Below, in pieces: positions 49,789 to 61,406 of a DNA stretch of 64,000 bases. This DNA is from Typha latifolia (Eukaryota; Streptophyta; Magnoliopsida; Poales; Typhaceae), in contig CM034101.1 in the NCBI GenBank assembly GCA_019914945.1, positions 14,581,188 to 14,645,187 of the forward strand, read 5' to 3'. Position 1 is the first letter of the stretch. Each line of letters begins with the position of its first letter. The position numbers and the translations under genes are program-made. Below the pieces are notes generated by a model. That model saw only the letters and a list, made by a program, of their open reading frames with translations. It made no database searches and was not told the DNA's origin.

Positions 49789-50753
49789 GTCTCTCTTTTA
49801 CCTCTTCTCATAGTGACAAAGGATTCAGTTATACATATCACTGTTTGGAACTTCATAGGCTCCAGTAGCAAAGGAAATCACAAGGGATGGAAAACGGCTG
49901 TCCAACAAGGGAATGTGCCCATTGATGTACCACTGATATGGTAAGAGGTACTGGTGGTGTGCTGCTCACGGGCTCACAGGCTCACAGGCATCACTATTCA
50001 TTGGTATGGGGATCTGTTTGAGATGGACAAACCAACAGAATGGGAAATATAGATATAGCTGAACATATATAGGGGAGAACTATTCCCCAGTGTTTCTTTG
50101 TACTTGGTTTTATATACTATGTAATGTCTAGTTTGTATTATATTGTCATGTTAGGCTTTAGAATTAGAGCTATAGTAAACTTGTGTACCGAGCGAATGTA
50201 GCTGTTTTCTCTTACAGTGAAACATATGTATCAATAAAATTTTCAGATAAACCCTATGTTCCAAATAATAGGCTCCAGTTCAGCTCAGCTTGAACTTGAT
50301 ATACAGAATAGTTCGATCAAGTTCGGTTTAATAAAATTTGAAAAATAATAACATAATATTTAATATTATATAGTATATAATAAGTATGACTAATTATTAA
50401 CATTTATATTAAATATCTAAAGACTTATATTCAAGTTTTATTCAATTCAAGTTTGATTAGGCTCAATTTAGCTTTAAATTGATTGCTCGTTAATTTTTAT
50501 TTTATTCAAGCTTAGATTCTATAATTATGCTTGAAATTAATTTTAATTCAACATGAACATTGATTAGAGCTCGGCTCATTACACCCCGTAGTCAAGTCAA
50601 GTGACGCCCATGAGCGCGCTCGCATGTCGCAATAGAAAATTACGGTCAAACAACCACTTCCTCTCTCCTCTTAACCTTCTTATTTTCCTACCGCGCTTCT
50701 TTACTAGAAATAGACCGAGGTGGGGGAGAAAAGTCGAGAACAAAGAGAGCGAG
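49789..50753. other. Intergenic, with degenerate repeat, ahead of clathrin light chain
   Basis: 49800-49945 keeps an open frame that I cannot assign (ends DVPLIW). From 50265 to 50590 there is a GAGCTC/CAAGTT-rich repeat listed separately. The last ~120 bp form the leader of the clathrin light chain gene. Confidence 0.45.
50265..50590. repeat. Degenerate MITE-like repeat upstream of clathrin light chain
   Basis: The stretch starts GGCTCCAGTTCAGCTCAGC and ends GCTCGGCTCATTACACCCC. It is built of short AGCTTGAAC, CAAGTTTGATT and CAAGCTTAGATT-type words. The end recalls the GCTCGTTTACAGCCC-type termini of common degenerate plant hAT-like miniature elements. Assignment is from pattern memory only. 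Confidence 0.35.
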
Positions 50754-53371
50754 ATGTCTTCCTCCTTCGACACCTTCCTCAACGACGGCGAGGCACCGGC
50801 GCCGCCACCGCCCTTCGACGACGACGGGTACGGCGGCTACGACGCCTTCTCCTCCTTCCCTGCCGACGATGACGCTACCAAGGATTCAGGAAACGGATTC
50901 TCCGGCGACATCGGAGGCGGATCCAGCATGCCGGCCTCTCCGGAGGGGTTCGGATTCCGATCCGATCCGCTCCCGGAGTTCGGATCCGCTGATCCGTCCC
51001 CATTCGTGATGCCGGAATCGAATGGGAACGGGAAGGTATACGGGGAAGAGGAGAACGGTGGGTTCTTTGCTTCTGATGGGCCGATCCTTCCTCCTCCGGA
51101 AGATATGCGGGAGGAGGGTTTCATGCTAAGGGAGTGGCGCCGGTGAGGGATTCTTTTCTTCTTAGATCTGATCCGCTAGTACCTTATTTCCTGCAGATCT
51201 GTACTTATTCGTGCTTGATCTTTGTGCTTTACGTAGATCTGTGGCTTTCTCTAATAGATCCGTAAAGTGCCTACGCTTTGCTTCTATTTTAATTACATTG
51301 AGAACGGTTTCGATTTGTAATTCAAAAACGTAATTTGCTCCACGCATTCAATTTTGATGGAGATTATAGATATCTTACGTTTGATTCTCACAGAAACTAA
51401 TGTTATGGGTACAAGTCCATATGCAACTTGCGATTTCTTGGGTGTTCCTTTGTTTCCTTCAGCCCCTACCTTTAATCACCATGAACTTGAGAAGATAGAA
51501 ATTTGTTTAGTAAAAGTTCGGACAGAAATATTTTAATCGTGTGTACATAAAATTCGTGGTTTTGTTCCTATGGATTCCCTTTGAAACATAAATTGCTAGG
51601 AATTTTATCTGTTCCACTAATCGCAGAGGTTTGCTTACAGCAGTGCCTTTTTGTGACAAATGGGAATGATTCACAGCTCAAAATAATAATAAGATTTCTG
51701 CCATGGAAGTATGGGGGCCATTGAATGAGTACTGAACTATCATGGTCTCTCGAATCAATATAGGAGACAACCCCTTATGGATAGATGCCAAATGATTCTT
51801 TTACTCCACCTGAGTGTTCTAGTGGGTCTTCTTGATTTATGTTTGCTTGTCTATGTATAGTGAAGGTTTACAGCATCCAGCAGCTTCCTAAATGATCTCT
51901 CCTTTTATTCTGAGGCTTCCATCTGTTGGTGGAGGACTTCTATTTGTTGCTGCAGCTATTCTTTGTATGCTTTTACTGCATAATTGGATGCATGTTGATG
52001 AATGCTTGACATTTTTTTTTCTTTCTTCATGTTTGAAGTGGACAACTTGCTTTCCCAAATGCTGCCAGTGTGATTATGTATTCACCTTTCCATATTATCT
52101 CACCTTGTCTTTAATTTGCCAACTCTGTTATTGTTATGTTGACCTTTCATGGTGAATGCAAGTCTTCTAGCTTTTCTTTTGTTTATGTTCTTCTTAGTTC
52201 ATAGTTCAATTAGAGGAAAACAGAAGATTATTTCAAGACAAGATGGTCGCTGCACATGTATCTATCATAGAGAAGAAAGTCTGTTCTCAGTCTAGTTCTA
52301 TACTTCTATATGGAGTTTGTGAGTCCATGCCTAATAGTTATGATGAAAGATCCTTTATCCATATCTGTCTATTTTTTTCTATATGAAACTTATGGGGAAG
52401 CTGTTCAGAGAGGGGAAAAAACACAAAAACTTTGCTTTTGCAGTCAATAAGAAGGAAAAAGTATTAGGTGATTTTTAATTTGACGTCATTACATAATTTG
52501 AAGATATCGAAAGAAGCTTTCTTTGCCACAGACAAGTGCATTAGAACCCCTTACAGATTTTGCTCCGATAATAAGTTTGACTTTCCTCTTTATTGTTTTA
52601 GAAGTATATAGTTAACTTATACAGCTGAAATGCAGCCAAAATGCCATCGTTCTGGAGGAGAAAGAGAGAAAGGAGAGGGAACGTCGAGAGGAAATTCTTG
52701 CTGAAGCTGATGAATACAAGAGATCTTTCTATGAGAAAAGAAAACTGAACTGTGAAACTAACAAAACCAACAATAGGGAAAGAGAGAAGGTAAGAGTTGT
52801 TAAATGTTCTCAACTCCCTGTATAGTTCATATTGCAAGTTTATATCTAGTGCCTTTTATTTAAACCACCTTCCTTATCCCTATGCCAGCTGTTTTTGGCC
52901 AACCAAGAGAAGTTCCACAAGAATGCAGATAAAGAGTACTGGAAAGCTATTGGTGAGCTCATCCCTTACGAGATACCTGGCCTTGAGAAGAAGAGAGGGA
53001 AAAAAGAGAAGGAGAACAAGCCTTCAATTGTAGTGATCCAGGGACCAAAGCCTGGGAAACCCACTGATCTTTCAAGGATGCGCCAGATTTTGGTGAAGCT
53101 CAAGCATACTCCTCCACCCCACATGAAGCCACCGCCACCTCCTGCACCAGCACCCGCCAAAGAAACCAAAGATGGTGCTGCGCCTAAAGATGGTGTTGCA
53201 GCCAAAGATGGTGTTGCAGCCAAAAATGGTGCTCCAGCTGCTGGAAAAAAACCAGCATCACCAATTAAAGAACCCACTGCTAATGGTACAGCTGCACCAC
53301 CAAAGGAAGAGGCCACCGAGGTAATAGAAGAGCAAGCACCAGAGGCACCGCAGCCAGCTTCTACTAATTGA
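50754..53371 (+). CDS. CLC: Clathrin light chain
   Basis: Three exons (50754-51142, 52635-52788, 52889-53371) join in frame to about 341 residues. Clathrin light chains bind the hub of the heavy chain and regulate assembly of coated vesicles at the plasma membrane, trans-Golgi and cell plate. The N-terminus ([20 protein letters not shown]) and acidic glycine/serine-rich first 120 residues are typical of plant light chains. The heavy-chain-binding helix begins REWRRQNAI and runs through [20 protein letters not shown] to about residue 190, a strong coiled-coil candidate. A conserved block follows ([20 protein letters not shown], then IPGLEKK and [17 protein letters not shown]). The C-terminus is proline/alanine/lysine-rich with an internal repeat of [12 protein letters not shown] type. 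The start is the ATG at 50754; an upstream in-frame extension to 50601 has no light-chain character. Confidence 0.95.
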
Positions 53372-53914
53372 TTGTGTGCCAATGGATCATCCTGGACCTG
53401 TTTTGGGGTAGTAGCAGTGCTCATCTTTTCCAACGAGAATAAAGTTTCCAGAACTTCTGATTGCCAGCAGAGAAGCACTTCTTCCCATTAATTACTCATC
53501 TTTCAGAACAGTTTGTGAAAATCATCTACATCTGTTATTTTTGGCGATTATTCATTCTTTAGACAGTTAGACTTGTCAGCTATCTTTGTCTATGGAACAA
53601 GTCTGAGTAATTTACATGGATTTGCGATAATCTTTGTTTGTTGGACATAGTATTCTGTATGTATTAACTTTTCCTCTGTATTGTGATTTCTTCTTCCAGT
53701 TCATTTGCCTTTCCTATACAAGCTTGTTAAAACTTGATTCTTAGTAGCAAAGTTTATCTTCTGATTTGTCTTTTACTTGTAGAGGATTAGAAATGTGATA
53801 CCATTTGTGGTCCGGGTGCAACAGTTGAAATGGTTTCTTGGAACAACCTGTATATTTGTTTCCTACTTCAATTGAGAGAGTATATGCAATCACTTAACTA
53901 AAAGAGAAGGTATG

Positions 53915-54185
53915 TAATTGAGTCGAGCTTGATAGAGCTGATCTCTGTTCTGATTTGAAATTAGTTTTGAGCCCAATCTAAAGCTTTGATTAGATTTAAT
54001 TCAGGCCTAATTTAAGCCGCTTAATTAACTCGAGCCTTGATTAGACTCAGAATCAAGTTTGAATTGAATCTTGAGCCTTTTGAGTAAGCATACTCATTTC
54101 TCAAGCTAGCTTAGAATTAATTTCGAGCTAGACTTATTTCAAATACTCTGGAGCTCAAACCTGCTCCATTATTTTGACAGCCCGG
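53915..54185. repeat. Degenerate MITE-like repeat downstream of clathrin light chain
   Basis: It is built of GAGTCGAGCTTGA, TCGAGCCTTGATTAGACTC and TCGAGCTAGACTT-type words and ends CTGCTCCATTATTTTGACAG before CCCGG. It is similar in character to the block at 50265-50590, so the clathrin light chain gene is flanked on both sides. Confidence 0.35.
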
Positions 54186-54409
54186 TAGACACAATATTGC
54201 CTCAACTAGAAATGAAACATTTATAACTCAGACTTCTATCAACGCTGGGTTTGTTAGTAAATGACACCATTTGGAGGGAATTGATCGAATCGTATTGTAA
54301 AAGGTCTCTTCGATGACCCTTTATTTTCCCTCTAAAGGCTTGTAAGGAGGTTCTATAAACATATAGATGAAAATTAACTCTATTTTGCTTTGTTTTTTTA
54401 ACAAAAAAA

Positions 54410-54413
<4 letters not shown>

Positions 54414-54474
<61 letters not shown>
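54414..54474. repeat. (GA)n microsatellite upstream of TRAPPC13
   Basis: About 30 GA units, 180-240 bp before the start codon. GA tracts in plant promoters can bind GAGA-binding (BBR/BPC) factors; use here is an inference. Confidence 0.95.
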
Positions 54475-54477
<3 letters not shown>

Positions 54478-54653
54478 CTTTGGCTCCGGTAAATTGGAAT
54501 CTTCTAATCATATGCCTGTTTGGCTATCGAGTCGGGTGTACATAAATCTAACCCCTCCCTGAATCCAGACGGATTACGAACGTCTCCCTCTTCTTTTTCT
54601 TCTTCTTCTCGTCTGAGGATCCACAGATCGATCCAGTTAAGATCCGGTGAGTG

Positions 54654-57600
54654 ATGTCGGCTCACCAGCCCAGTGGCTCACCGGGCCGCCACTCCCTCGC
54701 GTTCCGCGTGATGCGTCTTTGTCGCCCATCCTTCCAGACAGAGGACGCCGTCCTCCGCCTCGATCCCGCCGACATCTTCGCCGGTGAGGATCTCTTCGAC
54801 GACCCCGATATCTCCCCCACCCTCCTCGATAAATCCACCGCCGCCGCGGACGGTGGAGACTTCAGCTTCCGCAACCGCTTCCAGCTCCAAGATCCGACCG
54901 ATGCGATGGCGCTCTCTGGTCTCCTTGTCCTTCCGCAGTCCTTCGGGTTCGATTCCTCACGTCCTTTGTTTCTCTCTTTGCGAATGTGCTCTCTCTTTCT
55001 CAATCTTGATTTCTTTCGAATCATTGGATATTAGGGCCATATACTTGGGGGAGACGTTCTGCAGCTACATTAGCATTAACAATAGCTCCAGCTTCGAAGC
55101 TAGGGATGTGGTCATTAAGGTGGTTTCCTTTCCCGTTTGATTCTAACCCATTTTTTCAAAGCTTGGTATGGTAATTTATGTAGCATTTTCATGTTGCGAG
55201 AAGATATAGGTCTGCATTTATTAGATGATTGCAAGATTGATTTACGTAATGATTCTTACCGTAAGATTGGATTACCTGGATTTAATATTATGTTGTCTAC
55301 CATGAAGATTGTTGTTTAGTCCCTTTCATTGACGGCCAATACTAACAAATGGTTTCTAGACCAAAATTATGTGTTAACAATAAGTTGGATTATATCATTT
55401 CTTCAGGATCATATAAAGTGGTGAATAGTAGACTATTAAACTTTTCTACCTTCCCCTAATTGTCCACATGCCGTGAAAAAGGAAAAATGGGGCAAAGGGA
55501 GGCTTTTATGTGCTATATAGTAGATGATGCAATTTCAAGACCAAGCATTTTGCTAGGCACAAGAGGAATGCACATTCTTAGCATTTTCTTATCATTTTGT
55601 ATATGCGCATGAACTAAAACAAGATATATCTGCTTGGGTCCATCAAATAGAGTTGATAGTATAAGTTGTGGATTTGGTGGAATTGTCACTTTCTTCAGTC
55701 TTCATAATTTGGAAGATGGGGAATGTAGCAACGGATGGATCCTTTTCTTATCCTCCCTTGCTTTTATGTTCCCATATGGTGTGCTTATACTAATATCTCC
55801 CTTGTTATCCCCTACTAGTAAGAGGCAGGTTCTTTATACTTTATGTTTAAAGGGTTATTTAGAGCTAGTAGATGATAACAAACCTTATTCGTTGTTCTCT
55901 GCAACTTCTTTACTCCTTTCTTTCTATTAAGAATTAGTCTGCCTGTTTGTACCTTGTATATCTTTTTTTATCCCTCTGAGTTCAGAGAAGAATTTTAATT
56001 GCTTGCAGGACTAGGTCTTATCTAGCTGCTGTAATAACATAATGTTATATGATAAAAAACATAGGGACCCAGAAGTTGAATGTGATTATAAATCCACTCA
56101 AAATAGCATAATACAGCTTATTAGGTCATATATTTTGCTGTGTTCATTTTTTCCTAATTTTCTGAACCATTGTATGTCTGGTTATTCATCCAATTAACCT
56201 ATCAAGCTTTATATATTTTGATTTGGTTGATGATACTTGCTTCATGCTCACAACAGTTTATGTTTCATTCAGGCAGAAATTCAAACTGAAAGACAAAGAA
56301 TAATGCTACTGGACACATCAAAATCGCCTGTTGAATCTATACGCGCTGGAGGCAGATATGACTTCATTGTAGAACACGATGTTAAAGAACTAGGAGCGCA
56401 CACGTATGTTGTTTCTACATATACATAAGTGTAAATGTACAATTATTAGTATTTATGTGTATGTGTATCATTCTGTATCAAGTTCCCCTACAGTCTTAAG
56501 AATGTAAATTGACAGGGTTATGTTGCCATACAATTTCTAGGCTTGTCTGCAGTGCTCTATACAATGATGGTGACAGTGAGCGTAAATATCTCCCACAGTT
56601 CTTTAAGTTTGTTGTTGCAAACCCACTTTCTGTTAGAACAAAGGTATGACCTTTTTGTTAACATATAGTTTTGACATTGAAAATGGTTTAACTTGTTAAG
56701 TTCCTTTTAGATTTCTGAAGCAAGATGTTTCCGCTTATGTGAAAAAAATTGGAGTTTCATAATCAATCATTTTCCTATAGACTTCTCAACTCAAGTTATT
56801 TTTATCTGTTTTGCAGGTCCGCACAGTTAAGGTAGGTTCTCTCTTGCATCCCACTAGTCACTAGAAAAGCAGATTGTAAGTCTATCCATACTCTAAGGGC
56901 AGTTGTTTGGAACTGTGGATGTCGTGTTCTATGTATTTTTTGTCTGAATTCTACTTGTAAAATGCATATGTTTCTTTTTGTTGAAGATAATATACAGCTG
57001 GCTGTGACACTGGATTTTCTTTTGTTTTATACTTCAGGGGTTAATTTTAGTATTTAGCACAAATTTTCTTACTGCTGTATGTCGGTGTGCCTCTGACCTA
57101 CTGACAATGTATGTGGCCATCTGGTTTAATGTATTTGAAGACATTAAGAAACTACATCTATATGCATAGGATAAATTCCCCAAATGCATAACAGTCTTTC
57201 CAAGTGCCAAGGTAGATCCATATGCAGTATTTTGGCGTTCATTCAATTTGAGTTGCGGTTTGCAATGAGAAGAAAAGAGGGGTGGATCTCCTGATACAAC
57301 ATAAGAATTTCTCAAAACTAGAAGTCAAAATAACTTGGAAATAAAGTACAACAAATAAGGCTCTTACATTTATATGGAGTCGTAACCTTTTTGTACATAT
57401 TTATGCTTGATGACATTTTTCAACCAATGCTGCACCTCCAAGAATATTATTATTAACATTTGGTATGTTTATGATATTCTATCTGGACAAGGTGTGATGG
57501 TTTAAAATGCCAATGATGTTGCTCAATTTTGTACAAATTTTGCATGGCCTTTAGTTATTCTCTTGTATATTCGTTTCAGTTTACTCTGTTTAATTGTTTC

Positions 57601-60473
57601 TTGATGCTTAGAGTTAAACCTTTCTAGAGTTCGTCTGCTATATCAGGAGAGTACATTTCTCGAGGCTTGCATAGAGAACCACACGAAGTCAAACCTTTAC
57701 ATGGATCAAGTTGAGTTTGAACCTGCTCAACAATGGAGTGCAACAAGATTGGAAGCTGATGTAAATCCTTCAGAGATGAATTTTAAGACTAGGTAATTCA
57801 CATAATTCAGATGCACAGATATTTTACCAATTCCCTATCTGGATTGCTTATATGATATCATTTTGGCTTCCATTCTAAGGCAGCAGTGAGTCCATTAAGC
57901 AAGAGACTGGTCATAGTTACTCATGTTTGTTATCCATATTTGTGGACAGGGATATGTTTAAGCTACCAGTTCTCATCAGAGCTGGGGGAGGAATACACAA
58001 TTACCTCTATCAACTAAAGTTGTTATCAGGAGAGTCTGGGCAAACAAAGGTTGATGGGAGCAATATTCTTGGTAAATTTCAGATAACATGGCGCACAAAC
58101 TTAGGTGAACCAGGACGCCTGCAAACTCAGAATATTCATGGCACTGTTAGTACAACACATTCTGCTTTATCGCTCATTTATTGCAATTTTATCATTTGAA
58201 CAACAAATGTGGAATGTCTCATTCAACATAATTTTGGAACGTGAAATATTTCCTTCAACATAATTTTGGAATGTATTTTTACTTTTTAGAGAAAAGAATG
58301 AATCATTATGTGAGAGATGAATGATCCTCTGTGATGGAAAGAAAGAGATAAGGCATCTTAAGTGGACTAGTTTTGTCTTTTGACAGCCTGTTGCTCACAA
58401 GGATGTTGATCTGCGAGTTGTCAAAGTTCCTTCAGTCATTAGTCTGGAAAGACCTTTTCCTGTGAGTATCTATCCAAATATTTTGTGCTCCTTTATAATT
58501 GCAGTACAGTTGATGTTCCATTCCTATTGCCTTAGGTTCCTTCATGGTGAACAAATGACCATAAAGCATGAATATGTTTTGACAACTTGAATTGAACATT
58601 ATCCCACTATACCGTGGGCATAATGTTTTTCTACACAATTAATGATGTGAAAATATAGTTCACCTTATGCCATTCCACATATGTAACCAGGATAGTTTCA
58701 TAATTCTGCAGAATTTATGTTTATTTATTTCTGTTATTTTGTATACTAATTCTCTGAGCTTCATCAGGTCCATTTATGTCTCACAAACCAAATGGATATG
58801 ACATTGGGCCCTTTTGAAGTCTTTTTAGCTCCCAGCATCTCCGAGGAAGAGAAAGCTATCTTGATTAATGGAATCGAAAAGTTGGTAAGAAATTCAGTTG
58901 CTAATAGTTTATCAGTCATAACTATAAACTTGTATCATTATGCTCTATTTATTTGACTCAGTTAGTATGATGATTGATAATTCTATTGAATTTGCGCTAT
59001 GGTAAATCTGATATGGACAATCTTATCTGAAAAGTAATAAGCTTTTACTGTTGTCTTGCTCAAGTAGTTCTCCCCTTAGGGAACCATCATTTGTCCTCTT
59101 TGCCCCGTATCTCCTGCTCAGATTATCCTGACCTTCCAATTAGAAGGTGATTCAAGCCTATAAGTAATACTTAATGCTATATTGCTATGTGTCATATTGA
59201 TATTCGTTTTTTCTCTTATATCCTAGAGTTATCTGCACTTTCTGAAGATGTGTTTGTCTTGAATGATCTTTTTCTAGTTAAGTTGTTATATCAGTACTTC
59301 AGTATAGTTTCCCCAGATAATGACCATTTTCACTGCCAATACAGGTTCTACCAACAGTGGAAGCTTTTGATTCTATCAATTTTAACCTGGTGAGAAAGGC
59401 CAAGTACTAAACTGTCTGTTTTTGTATCTATAAACTATTTAACTATCTTGCACACATATTCATGATCTTTGATTAGAAGATATTCTTAGAATTGGCCTCC
59501 AAAGAAATTTTGCTTTCGAAAAAAAGTTTTATTTTTCTTTTGGGATCACTGCTGAACTCCTAGATTTTCCACCTTTAGGTGTCCAGTGTCCTTCATTTGA
59601 TACCAAAAAAAAAACCTAAAAGGAAAAGGAAAAGCACTGGAAAGCCACTCTTATCTGGAACTGAAAGCTATTTGGTTTCCTCTGCAACCTCGAAAGTCGA
59701 AACTACATTATGGAAGGCTTTCCAGCAATTATAGTAGAAAATATAAAAAGTCAGTAAATTCTGAAAATGTAGTTGCTAAACCTCAATATATTTCTGAGAT
59801 TCTTTATGAACAGGAATACCCCAAAATCCTCAAGATTTTGGAATTATTGATGAAATTTTCTTGAGCTCTCTTTGAGAAATGATGTGATGGTGTTTCTCCC
59901 ATCGTGGTGGCTAAAACCTATAGATTCTCCATTGGCTACTGAAGAGGAGCCATTGGGACAGCATTAGCTGCATAGCTGGTTGTAAATGAGGATTCCAACA
60001 CTTGGTAGCAAAGCTCCAAGCATCATAGGTACTGTGGATAATACCCTGCAACCTTAAGTACCACAGCCTTTGTCTGGAGATATGAGCTTCTCTCTCGAGA
60101 ACTGAAATATGCCTCTTATGTCTTATAATTGGCAATGGAAAGGTTGATAAGATTATTTATAATCAAAAAGCAAAAAATTAGTAGTTGATAAGCCTTGTAA
60201 ATGTCTGCAGAATTTGGTTGCTACTCAGCTTGGGATCCAGAAAATCTCGGGAATAACCATTTCAGCTATGCGTGATAAGAAATTTTATGATCCTTTGCCA
60301 GATATAGAGGTAAACAGTTTCTCTGATTTTTTTCTGGTTAATTGACGAGAAAATTACGACAAACTTTTGATTTGCTTAACTATTATACTGTGTATTCATG
60401 CATTTTCGTGACAGTCTCTAAGCAACTACTGATGACTTCATCATCTTTGCAGATTTTTGTGGATGCAGAGTGA
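54654..60473 (+). CDS. TRAPPC13: Trafficking protein particle complex subunit 13
   Basis: Twelve exons join in frame: 54654-54946, 55035-55119, 56273-56403, 56541-56643, 56817-56831, 57647-57792, 57950-58145, 58387-58461, 58768-58884, 59345-59389, 60211-60309 and 60453-60473. They give about 441 residues, near the usual length. TRAPPC13 is a subunit of TRAPP complexes, which activate Rab GTPases in ER-Golgi and post-Golgi traffic. The signature N-terminus HSLAFRVMRLCRPSF is present, then GLLVLPQSFGAIYLGETFCS, HDVKELGAHTLVCSALY, RKYLPQFFKF, FLEACIENHTKSNLYMD, FQITWRTNLGEPGRLQTQ and the C-terminal DPLPDIEIFVD. Exon 5 is only 15 bases (VRTVK) and is needed to keep frame and family sequence. The start is the ATG at 54654; the preceding in-frame GTG is not used. 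Confidence 0.94.
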
Positions 60474-61406
60474 GTGCCCTCCTACTATTGTGCATGCTAA
60501 TTGATAGATTGTGGCGTTCCTGATTTCTGTATATCAGCTTAATTTAAATTGGACTTGTAACTTCCATACTGAAAACAACAACACAGATATGACAATCAAG
60601 TTATAACATTCTTTCAATCTTGCACCAGAATGCAGCAGATTCAGGTCTAATCCGTACTTTGATTGCTTATCAAAGAAAATCAGTTATTTACTCTTTTGTT
60701 GTTTTTTGATGAACAAGCAAATGATTCAGGAGGATCATGTAAATCTGTGATACCAAACTCATCCGACCTAAAATGATTTCAATAGTCATCAGCATCATGG
60801 CTTCTGTAGAATGATTTCCTTTTCTTTTGTTGAATGCATTCAATGTTTAAGTCAATAATGTGTTATTCAGCTGAAATCACCTAACATCGGTTCTAGCCTA
60901 CTAAACCAGAATTAATTTACAGCGTAATAAATCGTCATTGTAAGGCTCCCCTTTTATATTCTTCTGGATGTAAATGGTAATCCAACTCACTTTTCACCCA
61001 TCCGCTTACGAATACCTGCTAAAGTTCTGCTACCATATCGGCCAAGTGAAAAATGGTAATCCAGCAACCCTTGTAGAACAAACGCTTTGAATAGTAGATA
61101 ATGAAACTATATATATCAGCTATAACGACAACATTCTTTTACTTCCTCAGGAAGTAAATGATATCCAATTAATACAAATTATGAAGACCAGAATCACAGC
61201 AACGGCAACAAGATGCGTTTTATCTCAAATCGCACCTATCTTAGAAGGCAACAGTCGAGTTGCACCACAAACCTGCCCTCCAAATGAGAAAAGAGAAAAC
61301 AAAGAAACAGTTTAGCAAAAAGGTAGAATGCTAGAATTGCCAGATAACAAGTGAATGGAACAACGAACAGACTTTGAGCTTGCATAACGCAAACACCAAA
61401 AGAACT
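60474..61406. other. Convergent 3' region between TRAPPC13 and EB1
   Basis: The two genes converge with 933 bp between stop codons. This must hold both 3' UTRs and polyadenylation sites. I see no other gene. Confidence 0.55.

Larger units (their letters stand above)
53372..54653. other. 3' UTR of clathrin light chain and TRAPPC13 promoter region
   Basis: No gene is seen. 53372-53850 probably includes the 3' UTR. A degenerate repeat occupies about 53915-54185 and a GA microsatellite 54414-54474. The last ~130 bp are the TRAPPC13 leader (TTC/TCT-rich). Confidence 0.5.
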
